Shown here piece by piece: positions 12,201-23,789 of a DNA stretch of 64,000 bases. Every line of letters begins with the position of its first letter. Position 1 is the first letter of the stretch. Both the position numbers and the translations under genes were made by a program. The notes under the pieces were generated by a model that ran no database searches, had not been told where the DNA came from, and saw nothing but the letters and a program-made list of their open reading frames with translations. This DNA is from Chamaecrista fasciculata (lineage: Eukaryota; Streptophyta; Magnoliopsida; Fabales; Fabaceae). The stretch lies in the NCBI GenBank assembly GCA_003254925.1, contig QANZ01053213.1, forward strand, positions 1-64,000, written 5' to 3'.

Positions 12201-12973
12201 TAACCAACCCAATTACTTGAACTCTCGACCAGGTGAATGTTCGATCTGGTTACTAAAACATTGATTTGATTATTAGTTATGATTTGATTACAAATTTTGA
12301 ATTGATTTTATATTTTTTGTTTCTGAATTTATACTAATTAATATATTTTTTGTCTCTAAATTGATAATTTTTTTTTCTTGAATTTGACTTAGGGATCAAA
12401 TCGTTAACAATTGTAATAATTCATAGATTGAATTATATATTTTAATTATTCAAGGATTGATTAGTTGATTCAATATAAATTCAAGAATTAAATAATAAGT
12501 TTCTCAAATTATTTGTATGTAACTAGTGATATGACTCAGTTGTTATTTTTTTTAAGTTGACTGGGCCAACAATGACTAATATATATTGTTCATCAATCAA
12601 ATTTATTTATTTATTTAAATACTTTCAAGACTATGACGCAAAGTTTGATTCTTGACATGTGATGCAATGGGTTATGAGCCAATAAGATCATGAGTTCATG
12701 ACACATGGAATGGTTAATTGTATGTAACTAGTGATGTGACTCTATACACAATTTTAATTGGTTAAAAAAGTTATTTTACTATTATTTTTTAATATTAAAT
12801 TACATAACCCTTCTATGTGTCATAATCTCATTGGCTACCTATTGCATTTTATGCCCCTAAAATAAACTTTACATCATAGATTAACCCAATAAATATATTG
12901 TTTTATGTTTATGCATAGCAATGTTGAAATTTACCTTTAATGTTTTGTTCTCTTCCGACACAATTTTTTTTTT
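12201..12973. other. Gene-free AT-rich DNA with a short direct repeat
   Basis: No gene is seen. A phrase 'tgtatgtaactagtgat' occurs at about 12513 and again at about 12719, perhaps a duplication scar. Confidence 0.5.
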
Positions 12974-13509
12974 GCAAAAGACCATTTCTTGCCCCTAACG
13001 TTTGTGGTCATTTTCAGTTATGCCTCTAATGTTTTATTTGTGATAGTTGTGCCCCCAATGTGAAACGTTAGTTTCAATTATGCCCTCAACTTTGACTCAA
13101 TGTTGATGTGTCAATTTTTTTTTCTGAATGAATCATGTGGCAAGATGATTGGATAAATAAAACATTCATGATTTATTTTTTTATCCACCATGGCATTTCC
13201 TACGTGGATTTACATTCACTAAACTAAAAAATTACTTCATCTTTTCATCTTCATCTACGCAGGCTGAGAGAAAAGCAAACCCTAAAAGTTTTTTGACATC
13301 TTCATCTTCATCTTTGCAAGCCTTATACCAGTCAAAAATCCTAAAAACCCCAAACTATGATGAAAAAATTGACACATCAGCATTGAGTCAAAGTTGGGGG
13401 CATAATTGAAACTAACGTTTCACATTGGGGGCACAACTGACACAAATGAAAGGTTAGGGGTATAACTGAAAATGACCGCAAACGTTAAGGGCATGAAAGA
13501 ATCTTTTGC
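12974..13509. mobile_element. Long-TIR element, 'gcaaaagaccatttcttgcc' family
   Basis: The outer 130 bp or so at each end are inverted copies. The left end reads 'gcccctaacgtttg' and 'gtgaaacgttagtttcaatta'; the right end carries their complements. The element sits between T runs, which blur any TSD. A MULE-type MITE is likely. Confidence 0.7.
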
Positions 13510-13758
13510 CCTTTTTTTTAATAATGGTCAAGTTCTTAGAAGTTATGTAAGAATAGTGATTGACTTAATTAAAAATTCTTAAGACTTTTATAATATTTAA
13601 GGAAAAATTACACATACTATCATGAATAATACGCTTAAATATTTTCTAATTCATGAAAAATGATAATCTACACTCGAACTAATCTCATAAGAATATTCCT
13701 CCACGGTTATTGACAGTACATTATTTTACAATTTTTGAGTTCTATATGAGTCGTATAT

Positions 13759-14072
13759 TATGAAGTATGGATACTGATACAGATACGAATACATCAACAT
13801 GTCAAGTTTTTAAAATTATATGACATAACACGATATATATTTATATATATAAATAATTAAAAATTCATAAATTTTAATGACAACTTCAGAAGTTATAATA
13901 TCTATTTACAATATATGTTATATGTGTTATTATTTTTTATTGTTTGTTATGTTAAAGTACAAAAAAATTGATTTTATATTTTGAAACTTATAAATATGTA
14001 TAATATGGATGTCATACAGGTCCGTGTCCGACACTTTGACACACCTTCAAAATAAAGTGTGAATGTTTCATA
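13759..14072. mobile_element. MITE, 'tatgaagtatgg' family copy 1
   Basis: The ends are inverted (tatgaagtatgg at the left, gtttcata at the right) and the interior is AT-rich with 'ccgtgtccgacac'. The same family occurs at 42508-42850 and, in reverse and partial, at 46373-46560. Confidence 0.65.
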
Positions 14073-14954
14073 GATATATATATAATTCAATTGTCAAATA
14101 ATTTTAAATAAACATAATATACGTGTTATTATTTATTCTCTAATTTAAAGCATTTCATATACCTTTTATTTAAATGTAATAAAATCTAAAAGTAATTTAT
14201 TCTTATTCCCATATTTCATTTTTTTTAAATTATGTCTATGATATGATTAATGTAGTTTTTCATTAAATTAAATTTATTTTTAATTAAATCCTTCCCTACT
14301 ATTTATTTCAATTATATTTCTTCTCTTACAGGAATGGGATGGATTACACTTGAAGGTCTAAAACAATCAATATTATTAATTAGTCCTTGAAAATTATTAA
14401 TAAGGAAGAAGTTAAACACTTTATGTAAATACTTGGTAAAACAAGAGAACTTGAATTCTAAGTAGATAGAAATGTTTCTAAATAACTCAAAGGGAAATAA
14501 AGAATTTCTTTCTAAAATATTTTAGATTGGAAAATCTTCAATCCTTGCTTCTAAGAAGTAAGGGGTATTTATAATGATAGACTAAGTGGAAAATTTTGGA
14601 ATTTTAATAACTCTTGCCTATGCTAGAGTAACATTGAATATGAGGTACAACATGTGGGATATCAGGATATATAAGTTATGGAATGTGGGTAAGTGGGTAA
14701 GTAATATTTTAACATTGAGTAGGAAGCAAGAAATAAAAGTGACAATTGTTAGAGAAGCCTCTAAAAGAAAGTGATACTAACCTTAGGGATGGCTAGAAAG
14801 TACAGAGGACCGAGTTATTTTGGCACTTTTGATAAGTACAATGGGTTGAGTTGAATAGAACCTTACTTTATCTACTAGGGATTAAATTATCATCTTAAAT
14901 GATCGTTGTTTAGCAAAAAAATTCTACCAATTCACTCCCTATAATTGTTCTTAA
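14073..14954. other. Gene-free AT-rich DNA
   Basis: Nothing recognised. The small open frame at 14586-14774 has no family features. Confidence 0.55.
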
Positions 14955-15174
14955 GGCAAAATTTACGTGAAGTTCCCTAGATTTTTGCTATCAAGTTCTT
15001 CAATCAACATTTGACACGTGGTAAAAATTTTATATATGACCAATCATGATAGAGAGAGAATATTAAACACCACTTTTTGCATGACCAATCATTGAAGAGA
15101 GAGAATTTAATCAAGACTTGTGATTGGTGGAATTTGATAGCAAAAATATAAGGAACTTAATATAAGTTTTATCC
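14955..15174. mobile_element. Short MITE with long inverted ends
   Basis: The left end (ggcaaaatttacgtgaagttc) and right end share 'tttttgctatcaa' and 'accaatca' phrases in inverted order. The flanks tgttcttaa and ttattctta are similar but not identical, so the TSD is uncertain. Confidence 0.55.
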
Positions 15175-16105
15175 TTATTCTTAATGGAAGGAGAGATGGA
15201 AAGTCTCTCTCTATTGAATTCTCAACCTTATCTAATTAGAATTTAGATATTGTATTTAGTTTATCCAAGATTTGTTATGAAAAAGTAGCTTTCTCACGAA
15301 GTTCAAGTAATATGCATTGAGATGATATAATTCTATGTCAACGCAACATTAATTAATGGTAGAGGGAATGACTCGATCATACTTCCCTTTACGAGGGAAG
15401 TGAGATAATTTAAATATTGTCCAAAAATGACATATTTATTGAGCACTCTTAAACATTTACTTCCTACAAATATCTCAATTTACAGTTTAAGAGACGAGTT
15501 CATTCATTTGAAGTGGAGCTTCTCCTCTAAATGATAGATATGTATCTTCCTCTCTACCTCCTAGATAAATTTTAAAGATTATAAAAATTGTCAAGTTCAC
15601 TTTCTCTATAAGTTTGTTTGAACTATCAAATTTAAGAACCTTACATTTAAAATATTAAATTTTGAGAAAGTGTTGTTTAAAAAAGGAAAAAATATATATT
15701 TCAAACTTTCAACAAAGTTCAAGATGACGGTTTAATTATAGAAGTAAAAGACTCGTGTATAGTCAAATGTATTAAGGAAAAAATAACAGGAGAAAAATCA
15801 TATTAAAACGGGTATTTCAAATGAAATGAAGAAAATACGATAAAGCGATTTTCTTACCTAATAAAATAAAATTGATTATTTTAATTAGATACATAAATAA
15901 TATACATTAAATAGTCAAATTACTCTTTAATTCGAAATAAAATATCAAAGTACGTATAATATTATTAAATGCACTATACAATTAAATATAAAAAATAATT
16001 ACAAGATGGAAATAACTAAATTGAAAATAAATGAAAAGAGATCAAATTTAATAAAATAATTTTATTAGATTGTATGTTTTAAATTAACGAATCAAATAAT
16101 CATAA
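15175..16105. other. Gene-free AT-rich DNA
   Basis: Nothing recognised on either strand. Confidence 0.55.
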
Positions 16106-16890
16106 GGTGAGAACCCTATTTTGGTCCCTAATGTTTATCTCAAGTTCTGTCTTGGTCACTAATTTTTTTTGTTTCTTTTTGGTTCTTAATGTTTTTTAAA
16201 AGTTTTATCATTGATCCTTAACTAATGAATATGATCATATCTATCTCGTGTCAAACTCGAATGCAATTAAATCAGTGCTACGGGTTAAATTTGATGATTT
16301 CTTTCTTTGTTCATGTGGAGTCATTAGCAAACGAGATCGAATCGGGCGTGAAATCGGACCCGAAAATGGACTACTTGTTTCATGAATTTGGTCATATCTC
16401 TCTCGCTTCAAATTCGAATGCAACGAAATCAGAGTTACAAATCACTATTGACAAATTCTTTCTCTATCTAGTTGGGGTAGTTGGCAAACGAAGTCAAATA
16501 ATATTCCGAAAGTGAGTTTGGTCAAAACATCAAAATTAACTTTCATAGTACTATTTGATAAAGAAAGAACTCGTCAAGAATAACTTATAACTCCAATTAT
16601 GTTGCATTTGAACTAAAAACAAGAGAGATATGACCGATTTCATGTTCGATTTTATCTCTCGTTTGTTGATGTTTTCAACTAAGTAAGGAAAGAACTTATC
16701 AAATTTAACTCATATCTCTTATTTAATGGTATTTGGGTTTGAAACAAGAGATATATGATCATATTCAATAGTTAAGGACCAATGATGAAACTTTTTGAAA
16801 ACATTAAGGATCAAAACAAAATAAAAAAAAGGATTAGGGAGCAAAACGGAACTTGAGGTAAACATGAAGGACCAAAATAGGTTTTTGACC
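16106..16890. mobile_element. MULE-type MITE, 785 bp, near-perfect 9-bp TSD
   Basis: It starts ggtgagaaccctattttgg and ends with a partial inverse (ccaaaataggtttttgacc). The flanks taatcataa (16097-16105) and taataataa (16891-16899) match at 8 of 9 positions. It is the best preserved relative of the elements at 4949-5699, 21686-22166 and 27346-27813. Open frames inside (16225-16515 and its antisense) show no domain and are treated as incidental. Confidence 0.75.
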
Positions 16891-17546
16891 TAATAATAAT
16901 AAGTATAATTATGCTATTTGAGATTATTTGGTAAATCAATTAGACATATACCGTTATACATGCAACTCATATATAGATTTTAAAATTAGAGAGATAATGA
17001 TAATATTAATAACGATGAACATTGTCATGAAATTAATATATTATAAGGTAGATTGTTATTTTCTTATAAATTAAAAAATATATTAAATCAAGTGAGATTT
17101 CAAGTACAATTTTGCCTATTATTTGTGGAGGCTTAAATGTAAGCTTTTCTTATTATTATATTATATTTTCAAAAAAAAAAAATTAATTATTTTTCTATTT
17201 TAGATAGAAATAATTTTATCCTCTTACTTTGTAATGGATCAATTATCATAATATCATTTTGTTTTGTCATTGATCCAATTTAACATAATTTAAATTAGTT
17301 ATTAACATAGGGCAATTCATATAAGTTTAAGGTCATGTTCATCAGTTCGTGTATCAAGTTTACTTTTTCTCTATGAATTTGTTTGAACTCTCAAATTTAA
17401 TATGAAAGTTTGAGGACTAAAATGTTAATAAAAATTATTTTTAGAACCAAACTTCTCACGTAATTTGAGGACCCAAAATGGCTATTTGACTTATATTATT
17501 ATCTTTATGAAAATAAGCTTGATATTTTAAAATTATAAAACTCAAT

Positions 17547-17594
17547 TTTCAAGTAATTTCTTTTTTTTTTTGCCCCAATTTCAAGTAATTTCTT
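17547..17594 (-). mobile_element. Micro-retroposition scar 2 (16-bp TSD)
   Basis: The 16-bp repeat tttcaagtaatttctt at 17547-17562 and 17579-17594 flanks a 16-bp insert made of a T run followed by gccccaa. Confidence 0.6.
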
Positions 17595-17817
17595 AATTTC
17601 AATCTAAATACTCTTAAAAGTTTATTTACGATAAAAGTATTAGGGTTAACATATTTACACGTTTTCTTTATGGGTTATTCTATAATGTAATATCTTGTTT
17701 TATTACATTTTGTGCAACCATTAACAAGTCAATTACAATGTGTCACATGGAAAAGATTTATAGAACGTGTCTCTAGCTATAACTTATTATAGAGACATTT
17801 AGCTAATAAAAACTATT

Positions 17818-17931
17818 ATATGACAGTTATATTTTTTTATATTTACAATTTTTTTACACGCATTTGTTTCCATATACTCTATATTGAGGTGAGTTTTGCA
17901 ATAAGGAAAACCCTTTTTCATTAAAAAAAAA
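17818..17931 (+). mobile_element. Short retroposed sequence with A tail and 15-bp TSD
   Basis: A perfect 15-bp direct repeat, ctaataaaaactatt, lies at 17803-17817 and 17932-17946. The 114-bp insert ends in a run of A, so it looks like a truncated SINE, LINE or processed transcript inserted on the plus strand. Its source is not recognised. Confidence 0.7.
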
Positions 17932-18932
17932 CTAATAAAAACTATTGTTTTGTGAATATTTTGTATATTTTTTATAATTTGGCACAATTTTAATTATTCA
18001 ATTAATTTAGCGGTAACAAATCATTGAAAGGAAATTCGATAAATTGATCGAGAATATATTATAACAAAAATTTAACTTTAATCATACAATTTTTTTAAAA
18101 TAACAAAATCTGTAAAAGAAAATTAGTAATAACCCAAATTTACTTTATATTTTAGAGAATGTTGTAATTTTTTTAATTAATTATGACGCTAATTGTTTTG
18201 TTTCTGTGAAAATGTATCGGTGGCTAGTTTAATAAGTCACATTTGTATCGTCAATTACTGTTAGATTGGTTGAAGGATTGAAATTGTGCCAAATTATTAC
18301 TTCTTGTCTTCATACAACAAATGGCATTGTCTTTGAGATATAAAATGAATACTTAATAATACATTATATATCATCTTTAATATTCAAACTTATCTATATA
18401 TATACTTAACCAACTCTAGCTCTTAATTCTCTACCATTATCATTTATCTAAGTTCATGAATTTAATTCAAAACTTGTTTTAAGCATCTTTATTGTTTTGA
18501 AATTTTTGCTCAAATTTCCCATTGTGACTCCAGATCTTCCTTACCCAATTGCCTCAAAATCTTTAAAAATTAACTTACTATATTTTGAACATAGAAGCAT
18601 TCATCTTTTATATCATTTATAATGAGTCATGATTTATCATCTATGATGTTAGAACGATCGCAACAAGATGTTCCTGAATTAGTGTGATCTTTCTAACATC
18701 TTGACATACATCATATAAAAAAAAAATAATTTATAACAAGAAAAGAATTCATAACAAGAAAAGAATTTGGGAATGAGTTTGATATGTTACCCATCATAGC
18801 TTTGAGGACTAGATATTGCAAGTCCATATTGAGGAAGATTAGAATAAGTAGTTACGAAGAACTAGACTTTTCCAAATAAAGAGAATCAAGAAAAAAAATT
18901 CAAAATACCACTATTTTGAAGCCTCATTTTCT

Positions 18933-19172
18933 GGTTTTTTTTATTTACATAATACACTTAGTTATATTATGTATCTTAATATCCAACAAAATTTTTTATT
19001 TCCCAAATGGGATACACATCAGACTAACACGATTTTAACATTTTAATATAAACACGATTTAAAATGTTAAAATCGTGTTAGTCTGATGTGTATCCTATTT
19101 AAGGAAATATAGAATTTTGTTGGGTATTGGAATACATAATATATCTAAATGTATTATGTAAATAAAAAAACC
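18933..19172. mobile_element. Hairpin MULE-MITE with 9-bp TSD
   Basis: The 240-bp sequence is almost one long palindrome: about 115-bp arms share 'atttacataatac', 'acaaaatt' and 'ggatacacatcagactaac' with only a short loop around 19045. It starts gg and ends cc, and is flanked by the perfect 9-bp repeat tcattttct at 18924-18932 and 19173-19181. A transcript across it would form a long hairpin. Confidence 0.85.
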
Positions 19173-19768
19173 TCATTTTCTAGCTTTTGAAACAAGCCGA
19201 GGGAATAGAGGAAAAATAGAAAACTAAGAAGTTATAAATGTATTCTTTTGGACAAAAATATCTCTAACATAACTCATAAATTTCCACACTTGTCCTAAAA
19301 AATCAAAATGTTAATTATTTTATGTTATCAAATCAAGCTTCACTTCACAATCAATTACATACTTTGAAATTCTCATAAAAGAAAAATTAATATGAGATAT
19401 ATATCCCAAAACAAAAGAAAAAAGAACCACAATTTGTCAAACAATGATTTGATGGTTGAGATAAATTAAAAAGAATGACATGTTTTATTTTATGGTTGAT
19501 AATTGATATTGAAGTATTAAATCAAATTATTAATAATTTATTTCCTTAAAAAAATTACTCCTTTCATAATTATAATACAAATGTGAAATATAACTTTTAA
19601 TTAAATTATTTGAAAATTTATAAATTTTGAATAATTATTTTTGAATTTAAAAAAATAATAAAAAATATTTTTGGTGTCCATTTTGATAAATTTTACTTTT
19701 TAAAAGTACTTTTAAAAATTCAGATCCAAACATTATCTATATTATAAAAACTACTATTAGTCCAAATC

Positions 19769-19802
<34 letters not shown>

Positions 19803-19866
19803 AAAGACATCGAAAGTGTTTTATGAATAATTATTATTTAATGATTAATTTATAAAAAGTGGTTAA
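19173..19866. other. Gene-free AT-rich DNA with (ta)n tract
   Basis: A (ta)n tract lies at about 19764-19798. No gene or element boundary is recognised. Confidence 0.55.
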
Positions 19867-19875
19867 AATACTAAA

Positions 19876-20309
19876 GGCCAAAGTCCTATTTTAGTCTCTC
19901 AGTTATGTTCAATGTTCTAAATTGGTCCTTCATATCTCTCTCTCTTCTAAAATCTCATTTTCTCCAATACCACTTGTGAGAAGAGATACGTGATCGGAAA
20001 CCAGCAACGGGAGAAAAATTGAAACGATGAAACCAAAGCGAAAGCGATTCTACTGCTACGAAAACACATAATTGGTCAACAAATGCTAGCGAGCTAACTC
20101 ACCAACAACTCGGATCTGGATCTGGCCACATCCTCTTCAACGACGTCAAGGCACACCACCGCCAGGCTCGATTCAGGGTCGTTTGTCAGATCACCGACTC
20201 AGAACAAGATTTTCCACTTCAGCAGGTGAGGAAACAGAGCCGACGGCGATGGAAGCAGACCAATTTGAAACATTGAGCATAACTGAGGGACCAAAATAAG
20301 ACTTTGGCC
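19876..20309. mobile_element. MULE-type element with GC-rich interior (possible gene capture)
   Basis: The ends are about 50-bp inverted repeats starting ggccaaagtc and ending gactttggcc. The flanks aatactaaa (19867-19875) and aataccaaa (20310-20318) form a 9-bp TSD with one mismatch. The interior (about 20000-20250) is clearly less AT-rich than the surroundings and reads without stop for about 40 codons on the plus strand (a frame including SGHILFNDVKAHHRQ). This resembles a Pack-MULE carrying a piece of a host gene. I do not recognise the source. Confidence 0.75.
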
Positions 20310-20344
20310 AATACCAAATATCGTAATGTACTATTTATATAATA

Positions 20345-20611
20345 GAGTAAACTAACAATTTGGTCCCTAAAAGATCATCGAATTGACAACTCAATTCCTG
20401 AAAAATTGAAATACACAATTTAGTCCTTTAAAGATCAAAACGATATACTTTTTAGTCCTTGAAAGATTAAAAAAATATACTATTTAGTCCATAAAAAGGA
20501 CTAACTAGTAGATCATTTTGATCTTTCATAGACTAAATTATACATTTTAATTTTTCAGAAACTGAGTTATCAGCTCAATAATATTTTAGGGATCAAATTA
20601 TTAGTTTATTC
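20345..20611. mobile_element. MITE, 'gagtaaactaacaatttggtcc' family
   Basis: Inverted ends (gagtaaactaacaatttgg and its complement near 20611) and interior match the element at 11292-11526. No clear TSD is visible. Confidence 0.7.
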
Positions 20612-21243
20612 TAAAATATTCAGGGGCACAACCGCACAACATTTGTGAGAGTACAGATAGTGACACTACTTAATTAATACAGTTGAAAAGGAAATTGGGT
20701 AGCAAAAGACCAAGAAAATCGATGCACGGACCTCGGACGTTAATCCACTTCCTTTATGAGACTATGATGGTAGTAGTCCAGTACTCGAGGCAAGGCAAAG
20801 TCTATAGCATACTCAAGTATTCGAGTACCAGAATTCTTAATTATTAAATTTAATAAATATATTTAAAACTAGTGCAAAAAAAAATTATATATATATTATT
20901 GCAAAAATTTTAAACTAAATTTACTAAATCAGAAAATAAAAAATGTATTCAAACACTCAAACTTTCGGGATTTGATCCTCTATATTTTTTTCTTTATATA
21001 TTTCTTGAGAAATCAGAGATAAAAAGGAAGAAGAAAGAGAAAAAATATGTAGATTTCATAAAATAATAATATGGTGAATTCATATTTTCTCTTTCTCTAT
21101 TTTCTTTTTTCTTCATTTCTCTCTCCTACACTAAAAAAAAATGTAGAAAAGAGAAATGTAGAAGATCCATTTCCCAAACTTTATGTGACATAGTTTGACT
21201 TATTTTCCTTATTATTTTAAACATAATAAGCTATCATTAAACA
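20612..21243. other. Gene-free AT-rich DNA
   Basis: It contains an inverted pair of 'ttctctttctct' and 'agaaagagaaaaa' stretches near 21030-21100. No gene is seen. Confidence 0.5.
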
Positions 21244-21678
21244 AAGGGTAAATTACACTTTGGTGCCCTGTGATTTGACCTTATTTCACTTTGGTACCCT
21301 GTGGTTTGAAACCTGACACTTTGGTACCCTGTGGTATTCCCTATTAACACTTTGGTACTCTTTGGAGCTATTTTATAATTTTAACCATAACAAATTTTGC
21401 AAAAATTACATATTGGCCAAATTTTTTTTTAAGTTTTCATTTTAGTCCCTAAATAATATGTATCCAGGGACCTATTTGTAATTTTTTTTAAAATTTTTTT
21501 GAGGTCAATATATGATTTTTGCAAAATTTTGTTATGATTAAAATTACAAAATAGCTCGAAAGGGTACCAAAGTGTTAATGGAGAATACCACAGGGTACCA
21601 AAGTGTCAGTTTTCAAACCACAGAGTACCAAAGTGAAATAAGGTCAAACCACAGGGTACCAAAATATAATTTACCCTT
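21244..21678. mobile_element. Long-TIR element, 'aagggtaaattacactttgg' family
   Basis: The outer 150 bp or so are inverted repeats dominated by 'ctttggtaccctgtgg' on the left and its complement on the right. The element abuts the MULE at 21686. The TSD is unclear because of that neighbour. Confidence 0.72.
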
Positions 21679-21685
21679 AAATAAA

Positions 21686-22166
21686 TGCCAAAGTTTCAAA
21701 TTGGTCTCTTATTTTTTTTATTTATTTTAGATTGGTCTTATATGTTTTCATGATGTTTTAAATTGATCCTAAAAATACTTTCGAAACACGATTTGACATC
21801 ATTTACTAACAAATAACTAGGCGGAGAAAGAACTCTTCAATAGTTAGCACATAGCTTCATGTTTGTCGCATTCAGATTTCAAACGAGATAAATATGACTA
21901 ATTTCTGACTGTGAAACGAGTTATAACTTTTGGGATTCGATTTAACTATATTTATTGATTGCCCCAAACTACTTATCAAAAGAAACTCATATCTTTGAAT
22001 TTGTCACATTTGACCTTGAAATAAGAGAGATATGATCATATTAAGTATTTTTGGAACCAATTTGAAGTATTATAAAAATATGTAGGACCAATCTGAAATA
22101 AATGAAAGATAAGGGACCAATTTAAAATCTACGTCATACATAAGGGACCAATTTGAGACTTTGGCC
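21686..22166. mobile_element. MULE-type MITE, 'ccaaagtttcaaattggtc' family
   Basis: Ends are inverted (gccaaagtttcaaattggtc; gaccaatttgagactttggcc). The flanks ttaaataaa (21677-21685) and ttaaataat (22167-22175) match at 8 of 9. The interior contains 'aaagaaagaactcttcaa' and 'gagagatatgatcatatt', shared with the 27346-27813 and 16106-16890 copies. Confidence 0.75.
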
Positions 22167-22609
22167 TTAAATAATTATAGAAAATTCAATAAATGCACTC
22201 AACTCCCATTAGTTATATTATATTCTCTACAGTTCAAAGTCCTTTTTTTTTTTTGTCTTGCCGGCTCCAAAATGAATAATAAAGAAAGTTCTGAGCAACA
22301 AGTACACAATAGAGGTATAATTGCTAAGTGGTCCTTCTAAATCCCCAAAATTACGTACCGTTCCATCATTTTCATTTTCCTGATGTTTTCTGATGTTTCC
22401 TACAATCCTACAGCTACGAGACGCTACGTATGTTTTGTTTCTTTTTGAACGCCTCACACACGCGCATAATCAGTCAAACACCTGACGCGCTTATCCTTCA
22501 ATCCTTTGACTTCAATCTTTCTAGATGATTTTCTTTTTTCCCCCTTTCCTTATCTCTTTTAATATGTAAACTTAAGTGTTCAAACTTTATAAAGATATGA
22601 AGAGTTTAT
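22167..22609. other. Gene-free DNA
   Basis: No recognised gene or element. The antisense open frame at 22227-22457 lacks any family feature. Confidence 0.45.
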
Positions 22610-23183
22610 TAGGAAAAAAAAAATATAGATCCCTCTTTAACTATGACCTAATTAAAAATAGCCCCCTCAACTGTTAAATTTAACAAATAGTTCTCTTTAA
22701 CTATGACTTGTTGTAAATAACTCTATCAATTAGCAATCAAATTCCTTCAACTATAGTTTATAGTTTATTTGCAATTTCCTCTTTGAATTTAAAAATTTAA
22801 CAAATAACTTTTAAAGTTTTCACAATCTTTTAAAGTTTAACATATTTGAATTAATTTTATTTAATTTTTTTAGTAGAAGAGATGTTTTAAAAATTATGAG
22901 AAATATTATACATTGAAATATTATGAGAAAAGTAAAACTATATGTAAAATTAAAGTTAAATAAAATATTATACAATTTCAAGAGGTTATTTATCAAATTT
23001 TATAGTTTAAGGGAGTATTTACAAGTAGACTATAGTTAAAGGAGGGCATTTGCTAGGTTTGATGTTTTACTGAGTTATTTGAAACTAGGCAATAGTTTGA
23101 AGGGGGTTGTTTTTCAAGTTTGAAAGTTGAGGGGGCTATTTGCAATTAGGCCATAATTGAAGGGGTTATTTGTATTTCTCCCA
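22610..23183. mobile_element. Long-TIR element with 'aactatg...catagtt' ends
   Basis: The left part has repeated 'ctttaactatgac', 'aatagccccctcaac' and 'tttaacaaat' phrases; the right part carries their complements, for instance 'gttgagggggctatttgcaa'. The two halves form long imperfect arms around an AT-rich centre. Confidence 0.65.
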
Positions 23184-23289
23184 GTTTATTATTATATAAA
23201 TTTAATTAATGATTAAACATAATTTGATTTATTTTTAAGATAAATTACACATAAAGACTATGTGATTCAGACCATTTGTATGATAAGGC

Positions 23290-23569
23290 TATGGCTGCGT
23301 TTAGATTCGCCTTTACGGTGCCTTTATCCTCCTTTATCTCACAGTACTCTTTTAATACCAGATCTACAGTTACAAATGTTGTTTGTGTTACCTTTATCTC
23401 CCCCTCCTTTATTTTCCTCCTTTATCATTCATTTATCTCTCCTTTATCTCTCCTCTATCTTCTAAAATTACTAACATATCCCTACTCAACTACCTATAAT
23501 TACCTACTTTTTACTATAAAATAATAAAATATTCAAAGGACATATTTGTAAATTGCATATAACAGCCAC
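23290..23569. other. Pyrimidine-rich gene-free DNA
   Basis: Repeated 'ctcctttatctc' phrases dominate 23325-23460. It may be one end of another transposon beginning near 'ggctgcgtttagattcgcc', but no partner end was found. Confidence 0.35.
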
Positions 23570-23789
23570 CTATAATTACCTACTTTGTCAACTCAGCATT
23601 TAACAGCCACCTAAGCACTTAACAGTGACACATCATCACTTAACAGCTCCATGACTGACGGACCACACCTAAGGGACCAAAACGTAGACGGAAGTGTACA
23701 ATTGAGGGACTGAGTTGTAGTTTCCCATAATTCAGGGACCAAATCGTGGACTCAGTAATAATTGAGGGACCAAAAAGTAAGTTTTCTCT
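23570..23789. mobile_element. Partial copy of the 25235-27288 element arm
   Basis: The phrases 'aacagccacctaagca', 'cacatcatcacttaacag', 'gggaccaaaacgtagacgg' and 'caattgagggactgagttg' occur in the same order as in the right arm at 27060-27288. Only one arm is present. Confidence 0.7.
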
